Assembly (NCBI GenBank): GCA_012517375.1
Contig: JAAYVC010000024.1
Span: 1-35,707, forward strand
Source of the DNA: a bacterium
GTDB taxonomy: Bacteria > Hydrothermota > Tepidihabitantia > B3-TA06
Length of the DNA: 35,707 nt
Direction: 5' to 3'
Positions within the stretch are counted from its first letter, which is position 1. Every line of letters begins with the position of its first letter. The notes beneath the pieces were generated by a model. That model ran no database searches and had not been told where the DNA came from. It saw nothing but the letters and a program-made list of their open reading frames with translations. This document shows, piece by piece, positions 18,686 to 26,543 of this stretch. The position numbers and the translations under genes are program-made.

Positions 18686-19999
18686 TTAAGTCAGGGTTTT
18701 AACAATATCCTCAGCTTTAACCCGCTGGACTTTTTTCCATGAACGCGATTCGAGTCCAAGAATTAGATTAAAGGTAGCAACAACTATAAGCGGGAACCAT
18801 AAACTCATATAAATAATCGTGACAAAGGTCCGGCCCGTTATCTGCCATATATTATATCTGTGTTCCCGTATGTAAGCGGCTACGAGATTTGCGGAAAATG
18901 TCACAAACGTTGCAAGCATGACTAATCCCAGATTCCCGAGCCGAAGATAACCGAGAGTGAATATCCAGACGAACTGGGAAAGAAGATCGGCCACAACGTA
19001 AACTGGAACGGCGTACTGCAGAAGGAACAGCACCATATCAAAACGAAGTCTTGGATGGATAGGGCCCCTGAGAATGCGGAGGATGTAATCGAGATATCTC
19101 GTCATCCCTCCTTCAATCCATCTCAGCCTTTGCTTAAAGAAACCTCGCAAATCAGGCGCTGCTTGTTCCCACACCGATGTTTCGTTAACAAACCGTATTC
19201 TGTAGCCGGCTAAAAGCATTTTTGTAGAGAGATCCAGATCATCCGTAAGGGTTTGAATAGTCCACCCGCCTACGGCTTCGATAGCGCTTCTTTTTACAAA
19301 CATCCCGTTTCCCTTGAACTCTACGGCTCCGCCGACCATATCCCTTCGAAGCTGAATGCTTATATCAACCTTATACTCGTCGGCCTGCCTCGAACACAAC
19401 ATATTGGTTTCAGGATTCGCAATCCGTTTAGCCACTTGTGCTCCGCAGACTTCGTCGGAAGAAAGATATCCTATTGCCTGAGAGATAAGGTCTATAGGGA
19501 AATGAGAATCCGCATCAAGAATGAGTATGACTTCTCCCTTAGTCAGGGGAAGGCATTCGTTAAGGGCAGCCGATTTGCCAGGGAAGGCATCATGGGAACG
19601 TGATAGAACATTAAGCGACCTGTATCGCTTCTTTAAACCTTCGAGGACTCGCCCGGTTGCGTCCGTTGAACGGTCATCAATCACCCAGACTTCGAAGTTT
19701 CTTTTCTTGCCCTTCTGATATCTCAATTTAAACGCCTGGCTTACTGTTTCAGCTATGACACTTTCTTCGTTATGTGCGGGGATTATTACGGTAACAAAGG
19801 GTCTGTAGCCGGGGGACGGCGGTGCGTGCGGGTATTCCCTGCCTATTGTGAGTGCAGCATACGCTACCGCCAGGGCAAGGAATATCCCCGTCCCCACGAA
19901 AAACCACGGACCGAGTTTCATAAACATCTGCAACCCGGCAATAGCAAGCACGAAAAGCAGGAGCCACATGCGACGTTTTAATGATAACCCGGCTAGCAT
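18686..19999 (-). CDS. Family-2 membrane glycosyltransferase
   Basis: A processive-type glycosyltransferase of 437 residues in the inner membrane, related to poly-N-acetylglucosamine, hyaluronan and cellulose synthases. Two N-terminal membrane segments (about 11-27 and 31-50) precede the cytosolic GT-A domain. That domain has Asp108-Asp109 (VIDDRS), the metal-binding DAD at 162-164, TDDLD at 252-256 and the QRLRW motif (290-294) typical of processive enzymes. About four membrane segments follow (about 315-425). The sugar and product are unknown; no deacetylase or export partner is present, only a small membrane protein upstream on the same strand. The start at ATG 19999 is supported by a promoter that places the transcript start on or next to the codon. 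Confidence 0.88.
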   Translation of the reverse strand: MLAGLSLKRRMWLLLFVLAIAGLQMFMKLGPWFFVGTGIFLALAVAYAALTIGREYPHAPPSPGYRPFVTVIIPAHNEESVIAETVSQAFKLRYQKGKKRNFEVWVIDDRSTDATGRVLEGLKKRYRSLNVLSRSHDAFPGKSAALNECLPLTKGEVILILDADSHFPIDLISQAIGYLSSDEVCGAQVAKRIANPETNMLCSRQADEYKVDISIQLRRDMVGGAVEFKGNGMFVKRSAIEAVGGWTIQTLTDDLDLSTKMLLAGYRIRFVNETSVWEQAAPDLRGFFKQRLRWIEGGMTRYLDYILRILRGPIHPRLRFDMVLFLLQYAVPVYVVADLLSQFVWIFTLGYLRLGNLGLVMLATFVTFSANLVAAYIREHRYNIWQITGRTFVTIIYMSLWFPLIVVATFNLILGLESRSWKKVQRVKAEDIVKTLT

Positions 20000-20006
20000 T
20001 CGTTAT

Positions 20007-20034
20007 AGTCTACCTCTCATGAGAAAGGTGTCAA
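20007..20034 (-). promoter_or_regulatory. Promoter of the glycosyltransferase gene (leaderless)
   Basis: On the minus strand: TTGACA (20034-20029), 16-bp spacer, TAGACT (20012-20007). The ATG at 19999 follows after 7 nt. Confidence 0.65.
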
Positions 20035-20055
20035 GGCCGACCAGAAAGACTTGCT

Positions 20056-20457
20056 TCACTTTCGATTAGTTTTTTTCTTACCCTTGACTTCCTCTTCGTT
20101 CTTTTTTGAGAAAGATATCCTTGCCGAAAGGCCTTCGCGTAAAACTATAGCAATACCTAGTATTGAAAAACACGCTGAAAGGATGGCCAGACGAATTTCC
20201 CAGAACGACTGTCCGGGCGAAAAGACCCAGACGGCAACAAAACCTGCAGCAAGCACAAGCAGGAAGAGGAACACATCCAGGATGACTTTCATGATCTTCG
20301 AATTTAATGAAGTAAGGGGATTGCGAGAGTAAAAGCCTGAGCGAAGCCTTACAAGATGGACCAGAAGGAGAAGAAAGAATACGAGCCACAGAAAAATCAG
20401 GACAAAAACCGACCACGGACCGAGTCTTAGAAAAAACTGATTTAACGAAGGATTCAT
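20056..20457 (-). CDS. Small membrane protein of unknown function
   Basis: A 133-residue protein with three hydrophobic segments (about 14-37, 57-80 and 86-104) and a lysine-rich cytosolic tail. No family was recognised. It lies upstream of the glycosyltransferase on the same strand, and both N-termini share a LGPW motif before a membrane segment, so a functional link is possible but unproven. The frame can be extended to a TTG at 20493, but that TTG is the first half of a consensus TTGACA. The ATG at 20457, 8 nt after the -10 box, fits a leaderless start and is preferred. Confidence 0.75.
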   Translation of the reverse strand: MNPSLNQFFLRLGPWSVFVLIFLWLVFFLLLLVHLVRLRSGFYSRNPLTSLNSKIMKVILDVFLFLLVLAAGFVAVWVFSPGQSFWEIRLAILSACFSILGIAIVLREGLSARISFSKKNEEEVKGKKKTNRK

Positions 20458-20465
20458 TAACAAGA

Positions 20466-20493
20466 AGAATACTTTATTAATATCCTGTGTCAA
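20466..20493 (-). promoter_or_regulatory. Promoter of the small membrane protein gene (leaderless)
   Basis: On the minus strand: TTGACA (20493-20488), 16-bp spacer, TATTCT (20471-20466). The ATG at 20457 is 8 nt on. Confidence 0.65.
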
Positions 20494-20532
20494 TCTTGTT
20501 TATAATATCGCAGGACGTCAATATAATCAACC

Positions 20533-20560
20533 TTGACACTTTTGCCCGAGCACTTATAAT
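20533..20560 (+). promoter_or_regulatory. Consensus promoter of the envelope cluster
   Basis: TTGACA (20533-20538), 16-bp spacer, TATAAT (20555-20560), both hexamers perfect. The expected start is near 20567, leaving about 26 nt of leader with GGAGG. Confidence 0.85.
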
Positions 20561-20592
20561 CCATTTTACTAATTTTTTCTTATGGAGGATTT

Positions 20593-22608
20593 GTGATAAG
20601 AAAATTCATACTGCTTGCATTGATCTTCACAAATTATGTAGGCGCATCGATCGAACCGAAGGTAAAGCCCGAACATCCTGTAGCAGGTCAAAGAATATCT
20701 CTTGAGTTTGACTCACTTAACGCTCAAGAACCTGTTCTCATAATTTCAGCAAATACGCCTGATACGGCTATAGTTGAAATTCTTTCAGGAAAAGCTTCCG
20801 GTAAAGGATTGCTTTTCTCCTACACGGTACCTGAAAAAGCCGTGTTTCTTCAGTACACTGTCGAGGATAAAGACTCAACGCTTATGCCCGAAGGCATCAA
20901 GTTTTACGGAACACCTGTATACGATAAGGTTTCGGACAAGCCGCTCTTCGATGCGAATCGTTTATACTCGCTTATATATCTGGATTCTAGGGCAGATCAT
21001 CTTGCGAAAGCTCGCGAACTCCTGGAAAAGGAACTCGAGCTCTATCCAGCGAACTGGGAAGCTTATGTACTGCTTAAACGATTGGACCTCGGAGAGGGAA
21101 AAACGAATGAAGATAAGATGGCCGCAAACCTAGATTCCCTGCTTGCATTAAAACCAGATTCCCTTGAGACGCTGGAGTTTGCCGCCCTCGATTTTTATAT
21201 GTCTTATTCTGCTTACGAGAGCAAAGCTTCGAGTCTCTTGGCCTCGCTTGCTCAAGCCTACCCCGCAAGCAAATACTGGACCGATTACCAGTATTCTATA
21301 TACAATTTCATCTCGCAAACGCCTGAAAAACTTGGCGATTTCGAAAGAGAGGTTTTCCCTTCACTTAAGAGTGAAGCAAAGGAAAGCGCTTACTTCCTTT
21401 TGATGAGCTACGCACTTGCTGGAGGCCGCTCAAGAAGGATAGAGGACCTGGCCAACTCATTCCTAAAGGAGTTCCCGAACTCGACACTCGCTCCCGCTTT
21501 CATCGTAACCATGCTCGGTTCCAAGTATGAACAGCAAAACGCCGAGTGGGCCAAGAAGGTAGAAGACTGGCTTAAGATTTATCCCGAAGATCCCGAGCTC
21601 AACATCCAGCTGGCCGAGTATTACAGGGACAAGAGTTGGAACACAGCACTGGTTTACTACCGAAAAGCCTTAAAATCGAGCAATCTTCCCCAGGTTGCAA
21701 TTGTTTTTGCAGAAGCCTCTGCAGAAAAGGAGAAAAACTTTGCTGAAGCCTCAAAGGCGATGAAGCAAGCGTTTGCTCAGACTACCCAGAATAACTACAG
21801 AAAACTCCTCTGGTGGGAGGATTTTCAGACCCGCCAGCGCAAGCTGGATCAATCGCTGATAGCCCTTTACTTAAGCAACGGCTGGCTGGCGTTCAAGACT
21901 GGGAATTACGAAAACGCCCTGTCCGACTTGCTTAATGCGGATTCCCTGCTCGTAAACCTGAATTCGTACAGCGAGGAAGTTTACAGAAGGCTCCTTGCGG
22001 TTAGTGAAAAAATGGGAAATCTGGAGGCGCGCAAGATAGCTTTAGTCAATCTTCTTATCGCTCAGCCCGATGATGAGTCTAACCAAAACCTTATTAAAGG
22101 CATATACCTTCTGGAACACCAGGATACAACAGGATTCGGTGAATGGTTTTTTAACGAAAAACTCAAGGTCGCTCTACGAAACCGGATAGACAGAGGAGTC
22201 CCCGAATTCAAGATATTCGATATGGCCGGAAAAGAAATGAACATTCGTGACTTAGCCGGCAAGGTGGTTGTAATAAACTTCTGGGCAACGTGGTGCCAGC
22301 CCTGCCGCCAAGAAATTCCTCAGCTCAACGCTCTGGTTAAGGACTACAAAGACAACGATGAAGTCGTATTCATAAGCATCTCAAAGGAAGACCCCAAGAC
22401 AGTAAGCGATTTTTTGAATGAAAACACGTTCACGTACAAAATCTACCTAGATGACGGCCAGGCATCAACGCTATTCAACGTCCAGTCTGTGCCGACGCAC
22501 CTTGTTATCGATAAAAAGGGTAAGCTCCAATACGAACATATAGGCAGCTTCCCTAATCTTGGACAAATCCTTTCTTCGGAGATAAACGCTCTTCTTGAAA
22601 ATCGCTGA
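20593..22608 (+). CDS. TPR protein with C-terminal TlpA-like thioredoxin domain
   Basis: An exported 671-residue protein. An N-terminal signal sequence (about 1-18) is followed by a strand-rich segment, then long helical repeats with TPR character (about 125-520). A TlpA/ResA-type thioredoxin domain ends the protein (about 535-671). The redox motif is WCQPC with Cys568 and Cys571, and the cis-proline is Pro634 in SVPTH. Such domains reduce disulfides in periplasmic proteins, for example in cytochrome c maturation, but no cytochrome genes are here. The helical repeats probably bind a client. The start is GTG at 20593 after GGAGG (20584-20588). The end overlaps the NlpC/P60 gene by 14 nt, so the two are one transcript. 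Confidence 0.9.
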   Translation: MIRKFILLALIFTNYVGASIEPKVKPEHPVAGQRISLEFDSLNAQEPVLIISANTPDTAIVEILSGKASGKGLLFSYTVPEKAVFLQYTVEDKDSTLMPEGIKFYGTPVYDKVSDKPLFDANRLYSLIYLDSRADHLAKARELLEKELELYPANWEAYVLLKRLDLGEGKTNEDKMAANLDSLLALKPDSLETLEFAALDFYMSYSAYESKASSLLASLAQAYPASKYWTDYQYSIYNFISQTPEKLGDFEREVFPSLKSEAKESAYFLLMSYALAGGRSRRIEDLANSFLKEFPNSTLAPAFIVTMLGSKYEQQNAEWAKKVEDWLKIYPEDPELNIQLAEYYRDKSWNTALVYYRKALKSSNLPQVAIVFAEASAEKEKNFAEASKAMKQAFAQTTQNNYRKLLWWEDFQTRQRKLDQSLIALYLSNGWLAFKTGNYENALSDLLNADSLLVNLNSYSEEVYRRLLAVSEKMGNLEARKIALVNLLIAQPDDESNQNLIKGIYLLEHQDTTGFGEWFFNEKLKVALRNRIDRGVPEFKIFDMAGKEMNIRDLAGKVVVINFWATWCQPCRQEIPQLNALVKDYKDNDEVVFISISKEDPKTVSDFLNENTFTYKIYLDDGQASTLFNVQSVPTHLVIDKKGKLQYEHIGSFPNLGQILSSEINALLENR

Positions 22609-23098
22609 CAAGAGTCGCGCAAAAGAGCGGATTACTGCAAGCAGCATCTTGAATGCGTTCTTGTTGTCGTGTTTGATTGTCTCAGGCTGCGTTCCTCCTT
22701 CTACAACGGTCTTGCGGACTCCAACAAGAGACGCACTCGTTGAAGAGATTCACAAATTCAAAGGAACCCCTTACCACTATGGCGGCTCCACGCCGAAAGG
22801 AACGGACTGTTCAGGCTTTACCATGACTGTTTTCTCAAGATTCGGTGTCAAGCTTCCCCATTCAGCATCAGGGCAATTCAATATGGGCAAGTCGGTCGAC
22901 CGCAGCAACTTAAAAATCGGCGATTTACTTTTCTTCCGCACCCAGGGCTCCAAAGTTGTCAACCATGTAGGCATATACCTTTGGGAGGGCAAGATGGTCC
23001 ACGCATCTTCGACGGACGGCGTCATCGTAGTCCCTTTTACCGGAAACATATATTACGAACGTCGCTACGCCGGGGCAAGAAGGATAATAGACTTTTGA
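22595..23098 (+). CDS. NlpC/P60 peptidoglycan hydrolase lipoprotein
   Basis: A lipoprotein of 167 residues with lipobox IVSGC (Cys32), followed by a single NlpC/P60 cysteine-peptidase domain (about 45-165). The catalytic triad is visible: Cys72 in GTDCSGF, His124 in NHVGIY and a further polar residue, His136, in VHASS. These enzymes cut D-glutamyl-diaminopimelate bonds in cell-wall peptides, as in E. coli Spr/MepS. The start is TTG at 22595, inside the end of the preceding gene, without a strong ribosome-binding site; coupling to upstream translation is likely. The stop overlaps the signal peptidase start as TTGA. Confidence 0.9.
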   Translation: MKIADKSRAKERITASSILNAFLLSCLIVSGCVPPSTTVLRTPTRDALVEEIHKFKGTPYHYGGSTPKGTDCSGFTMTVFSRFGVKLPHSASGQFNMGKSVDRSNLKIGDLLFFRTQGSKVVNHVGIYLWEGKMVHASSTDGVIVVPFTGNIYYERRYAGARRIIDF

Positions 23099-24309
23099 GC
23101 AGGAAAGAGACAAAGAAGACGAAAAAAGAAGAGGGACAAAAGACTCAAGGAAAGCGTTCCTTCTGGCGAAAAGCGTGGGATTTTGTTAAAGACTGGTCGA
23201 CGATAATCCTTTTAGTGCTCGCCATAAGGGCGTTTGGGGTGGAGTCGATGATAGTACCTACCGGCTCGATGGAAAGAACCATCATGCCGGGCGACGCCTT
23301 GCTCGTCAACAAATTCCGCTATGGATTCAAGATGCCCTTCACCAACAAAGACATAATCCCCGGCCGCAGACCCAATAAGGGCGATGTAATCGTCTTCCGC
23401 TACCCCCATCACGGTCGCTACCCCCAGCCTGACGAAAGATTTGTTCGTTTCTTTCCAAAATGGTTCCCGCTCCTGCCCATACACTGGGATAAGCGGGATA
23501 AGAAATTCAACTTCTACGCGCCTGAGAACTGGGTTAAGCGTTGTGTCGGATTGCCCGGCGACACGGTGGAGATAATAAATAAGGAGCTATACGTCAACGG
23601 AAGGACGTTCGCGTGGAACTACAAAGCCGCTTTCGAGGATCAGTACGCCTTTCCGAGCCTTGTTCCAAGGGAGGAGTTCCAGAAACGCTGGATGGACCTC
23701 TTGTGTTTTCAATTTCACGACAGCCTGTACTACGCGGACTCCAGCGTATACAAGTCGAATCCTTCCTTCGGCAGAATATCATTCGATGAACTGAGATTTT
23801 ATTACGACAGCCTTTTCGTTCAAGCGTATTACGACAGAAGGATAGGTGAGGAGCATCTTATGCACTATATCGTGAATTTCTATATGAACCCCAAGCATCT
23901 GAAAGACATGGAGAATCAAAGTCTGGATATAGACCTCCCCATCCCACCTGATGGAACGGCTGATCTTGCCGGATTTTACAACAAATACTACTCTCAGACG
24001 AACTACAAGGTGCGGAACATGGAAGTGGACAGTTTTCTTTATGCTTCCTACATAATGCACTACTATATGAGAGATAACTTCGGTCCCATTGTCGTTCCGG
24101 ATGGAGTCGTGATGGGTATAGGCGATAACAGGGATTATTCGCACGATTGCCGCTACTGGGGATTCATTCCGCTCGAGATGCTCAAGGGTTCGCCTCTGGT
24201 CTGCTACTACTCGCTTGGCGACGAGTACGATGCCGACTCGAACAAGATGAGTATACCTGCAAGGATTCTCGGAACCCATTGGGAAAGGATAGGAAGACCC
24301 GTTAACTAG
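23095..24309 (+). CDS. lepB: Signal peptidase I with a large insertion
   Basis: Cleaves signal peptides from secreted proteins at the outer face of the inner membrane. The 404-residue product has a basic, charged N-terminus, one membrane anchor (about 40-56), the catalytic Ser58 (PTGSME), the general base Lys148 (VKRCVGLPGDT) and the C-terminal box GDNRDYSHDCRYWG. Compared with the paralogue immediately downstream, it carries roughly 120 extra residues between ELYVNGR and MRDNFGPIVVP. The extra part is rich in Tyr, Phe and Asp, and its function is unknown. The TTG at 23095 overlaps the NlpC/P60 stop (TTGA). The open frame further upstream is a shadow of that gene. Confidence 0.92.
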   Translation: MSRKETKKTKKEEGQKTQGKRSFWRKAWDFVKDWSTIILLVLAIRAFGVESMIVPTGSMERTIMPGDALLVNKFRYGFKMPFTNKDIIPGRRPNKGDVIVFRYPHHGRYPQPDERFVRFFPKWFPLLPIHWDKRDKKFNFYAPENWVKRCVGLPGDTVEIINKELYVNGRTFAWNYKAAFEDQYAFPSLVPREEFQKRWMDLLCFQFHDSLYYADSSVYKSNPSFGRISFDELRFYYDSLFVQAYYDRRIGEEHLMHYIVNFYMNPKHLKDMENQSLDIDLPIPPDGTADLAGFYNKYYSQTNYKVRNMEVDSFLYASYIMHYYMRDNFGPIVVPDGVVMGIGDNRDYSHDCRYWGFIPLEMLKGSPLVCYYSLGDEYDADSNKMSIPARILGTHWERIGRPVN

Positions 24310-24338
24310 ACAAACGTCTCGATTCCCTGTGAATAATA

Positions 24339-24357
24339 CATCACAACGAGAGTGATG
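24339..24357. other. Short inverted repeat between the signal peptidase genes
   Basis: CATCAC (24339-24344) and GTGATG (24352-24357) with a 7-nt loop, just before the second lepB promoter. It has no T-run, and may be a weak terminator, an operator or chance. Confidence 0.25.
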
Positions 24358-24364
24358 GAACCTG

Positions 24365-24392
24365 TTGACTAACCTTCAACAACACCTATAAT
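24365..24392 (+). promoter_or_regulatory. Promoter of the second lepB (leaderless)
   Basis: TTGACT (24365-24370), 16-bp spacer, TATAAT (24387-24392). The ATG at 24401 lies 8 nt after the -10 box, giving a leader of about 2 nt. Confidence 0.8.
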
Positions 24393-24400
24393 CACGCTTT

Positions 24401-25261
24401 ATGTCTAAGAATAAGAAGAAAAGGAACGTAGAACAGCCACAGTCAAAACCGGCTGAAGCAAAGAAACCCAGGAAGCCGTTCGGCCGCAGGCTCTGGGAGT
24501 TCGTGCGTTCGTGGGGGCTCGTGATTTTGATAGTGCTTGCCATTAGGGCATTCGTAATCGAGGCGTTCACGGTTCCCACAGGTTCAATGGAGGATACAAT
24601 CCTTCCGGGAGATTTTCTTCTTGTCAACAAGTTCGTATACGGATTCAAGGCTCCCTTCACTAATGCGGATATAATCCCGGGCAGAATGCCTAAACGGGGC
24701 GAGATAATCGTCTTCCGCTATCCCAGGGACACAAGATGGCCCGAACCCGAGGAGCGCTACGCGCGCTTCTTCCCGAAGTGGTTCCCGCTCCTGCCCATAT
24801 TCTGGGACAAATGGGATAAGAAGTTCCACTGGTACTCGCCGCACAACTATGTCAAACGCTGCATAGGCCTGCCCGGCGACACGATAGAGGTAATAAACAA
24901 GAGGCTCTACGTTAACGGAGAGCCTCTTGACGATTCCCGCTACGTTACCCATAAGGATCCTTCAATATTTCCGCCGGTTGTCCCTGCCGATGAATTCAAC
25001 AAGCGCTGGCGGAACCTTGAGTTCGAACGCCGGTACGAGGTCCGCGACAACTTCGGCCCGATAATAGTACCCCAGGGCTACGTGTTCGGTATGGGCGACA
25101 ACCGCGACCAGTCCGACGACTGCCGCTACTGGGGACCTATACCGATAAAGTTTCTCAAGGGTTCGCCTGTCGTCATTTACTTTTCACTTGGCGAAGGGAA
25201 CAACCTCTTGGAACGTATTTTGCGTATCAACTGGAACCGCATAGGTCGGGTTGTAAGATAG
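24401..25261 (+). CDS. lepB: Signal peptidase I, compact paralogue
   Basis: A second signal peptidase I of 286 residues. It has a basic N-terminus, one membrane anchor (about 40-56), nucleophile Ser62 (PTGSMEDTILPGD), general base Lys152 (VKRCIGLPGDT) and the GDNRDQSDDCRYWG box. Long stretches are almost identical to the preceding gene (for example ARFFPKWFPLLPI against VRFFPKWFPLLPI), so the pair arose by tandem duplication followed by insertion or loss. Unlike its partner it has its own promoter and should be translated from a leaderless mRNA, so the two can be expressed separately. Confidence 0.95.
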   Translation: MSKNKKKRNVEQPQSKPAEAKKPRKPFGRRLWEFVRSWGLVILIVLAIRAFVIEAFTVPTGSMEDTILPGDFLLVNKFVYGFKAPFTNADIIPGRMPKRGEIIVFRYPRDTRWPEPEERYARFFPKWFPLLPIFWDKWDKKFHWYSPHNYVKRCIGLPGDTIEVINKRLYVNGEPLDDSRYVTHKDPSIFPPVVPADEFNKRWRNLEFERRYEVRDNFGPIIVPQGYVFGMGDNRDQSDDCRYWGPIPIKFLKGSPVVIYFSLGEGNNLLERILRINWNRIGRVVR

Positions 25262-25331
25262 TCCTTTTCCCTCTCTGCTCTGCAATAGATACAACAGTGC
25301 TTCACTAAGCTTTTCAGATAGTCTGTGTTAT

Positions 25332-26114
25332 TCAGAGGTAGAACCGCAGACTCAGGTTAAGGCCTGGCGTGGACGAAATCCTGTAGGCTGCCGCGAGATC
25401 TATCCAGTACCACCTGAAACCGATATGGGGCGTTACGCTCAAATCTTGCGATGTTCCCTGTAAAGAGGCGCCTACGAAGGCATAGTCGAGCGGAAGGATG
25501 TCGAGGGATACGCCCCACGAAAAACCCTGCGAAAAATCCGTACCCCACTCTTTTGTGTCGTTTTCGCGGTAAAGAAAGTTGTCTTCCAGTACGACTGATG
25601 CTACGAGAGGCAGCTTGCCGAAAAGATCGTCATATTCCTTGAGCAATGGCAGTTCGTAAGTATAGGAAAGCCCAAGGCCGTATAAAGTCCGGTTATTGTT
25701 AAGTCTCTCCCTTATATTCAATGTATTTTGTGCTGTCAGGAATTCGGCCCTAGCCTTAGCCGCCAGATATCCGTAGCGTATGCTGCCGATTATTCGGCGC
25801 TTATATTGCAGCGCTATGTTACCCAGGAAGATCGAATGCGTGCTGTCGCCGAAAAAAGGGCTGTGAACGGTGTCTATATCGACCCAAAGCAGAGGAAGTT
25901 CGAGACCAAGCTCATTATACCCGTCTGGTGAAAACAATACCTTGCTAAGGGCAGGTATTGAGAAAAGACTGTCACCGAAACCGGTCCTGTAATGGAAATC
26001 GAACTCAGCAGTGCTTGCAGAAATCAATGCACCTGATTCTATTTCAAGAGGCTTGTGCGGTATATAAACATCGGTATACTGCGTCATAAGCGAGATAAGA
26101 ATTACAAAGCTCAT
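25332..26114 (-). CDS. Putative outer-membrane beta-barrel protein
   Basis: A 260-residue protein not assigned to a named family. After a short hydrophobic start, the sequence is made of alternating-pattern strands rich in Tyr, Phe, Gly and Ser. It ends in LNLSLRFYL, resembling the aromatic C-terminal beta-signal of outer-membrane barrels. The N-terminal signal is short and lacks a clear cleavage site, so export is inferred. The ATG at 26114 is preferred over an in-frame TTG two codons earlier because a consensus-type promoter puts the transcript start on this ATG. It converges on the second lepB; the 70 bases between hold no clear terminator. Confidence 0.7.
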   Translation of the reverse strand: MSFVILISLMTQYTDVYIPHKPLEIESGALISASTAEFDFHYRTGFGDSLFSIPALSKVLFSPDGYNELGLELPLLWVDIDTVHSPFFGDSTHSIFLGNIALQYKRRIIGSIRYGYLAAKARAEFLTAQNTLNIRERLNNNRTLYGLGLSYTYELPLLKEYDDLFGKLPLVASVVLEDNFLYRENDTKEWGTDFSQGFSWGVSLDILPLDYAFVGASLQGTSQDLSVTPHIGFRWYWIDLAAAYRISSTPGLNLSLRFYL

Positions 26115-26120
26115 ATTCAA

Positions 26121-26148
26121 AGTCTATTTAGGCTTTCTATTATGTCAA
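26121..26148 (-). promoter_or_regulatory. Promoter of the barrel-like gene (leaderless)
   Basis: On the minus strand: TTGACA (26148-26143), 16-bp spacer, TAGACT (26126-26121). The ATG at 26114 follows after 6 nt. Confidence 0.7.
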
Positions 26149-26166
26149 GTGAGTGTTGATGCTGAT

Positions 26167-26451
26167 TTAGTTATCCTTGACTACGACCTTTAGTCCTGAA
26201 TATGGAAACTCCGATATCCTTACGCCCGAGCCCTTTATCTCGATGGGTATGGAACCGTATATGGCGCTTCCTCCGATGCTTTTTATATTCACATCCGTGG
26301 TAGATGATCCCGACTGGGCATAGAGCGGCATTGGAGAAAGAAGCCCTTTTATGGCTATCACGGACAATGCGATGGCGATTACCACGAGGACAATCTTAAC
26401 AAAGGGTGAAAGCGTCAGTCGCACGCTTCTCATTCCTGATTTTTCTGTCAT
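26167..26451 (-). CDS. Small membrane-anchored protein of unknown function
   Basis: A 94-residue protein with a basic N-terminus, one hydrophobic segment (about 17-38) and a polar, strand-prone C-terminal half that is probably outside the membrane (SGSSTTDVNIKSIGG, IPIEIKGSGVRISEF). No family was recognised. The ATG at 26451 is chosen because AAAGGAGG lies 4-5 nt upstream; longer starts would include that site. It is transcribed from a promoter back-to-back with that of the phosphoglycerate mutase. Confidence 0.75.
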   Translation of the reverse strand: MTEKSGMRSVRLTLSPFVKIVLVVIAIALSVIAIKGLLSPMPLYAQSGSSTTDVNIKSIGGSAIYGSIPIEIKGSGVRISEFPYSGLKVVVKDN

Positions 26452-26476
26452 GGTTCCTCCTTTGAAGGTTAATAAT

Positions 26477-26504
26477 ACTATAGTAATGAACAAGATTCAG
26501 TCAA
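26477..26504 (-). promoter_or_regulatory. Promoter of the small anchored protein gene
   Basis: On the minus strand: TTGACT (26504-26499), 16-bp spacer, TATAGT (26482-26477). A leader of about 20 nt carries the AAAGGAGG. Confidence 0.75.
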
Positions 26505-26507
26505 TCA

Positions 26508-26535
26508 TTGCGAAGACTTTCCAGGCAAGTATAAT
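26508..26535 (+). promoter_or_regulatory. Promoter of the permuted phosphoglycerate mutase (leaderless)
   Basis: TTGCGA (26508-26513), 16-bp spacer, TATAAT (26530-26535). The ATG at 26544 lies 8 nt after the -10 box. The divergent promoter has its -35 only 3 bp away. Confidence 0.6.
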
Positions 26536-26543
26536 GCATTGAT

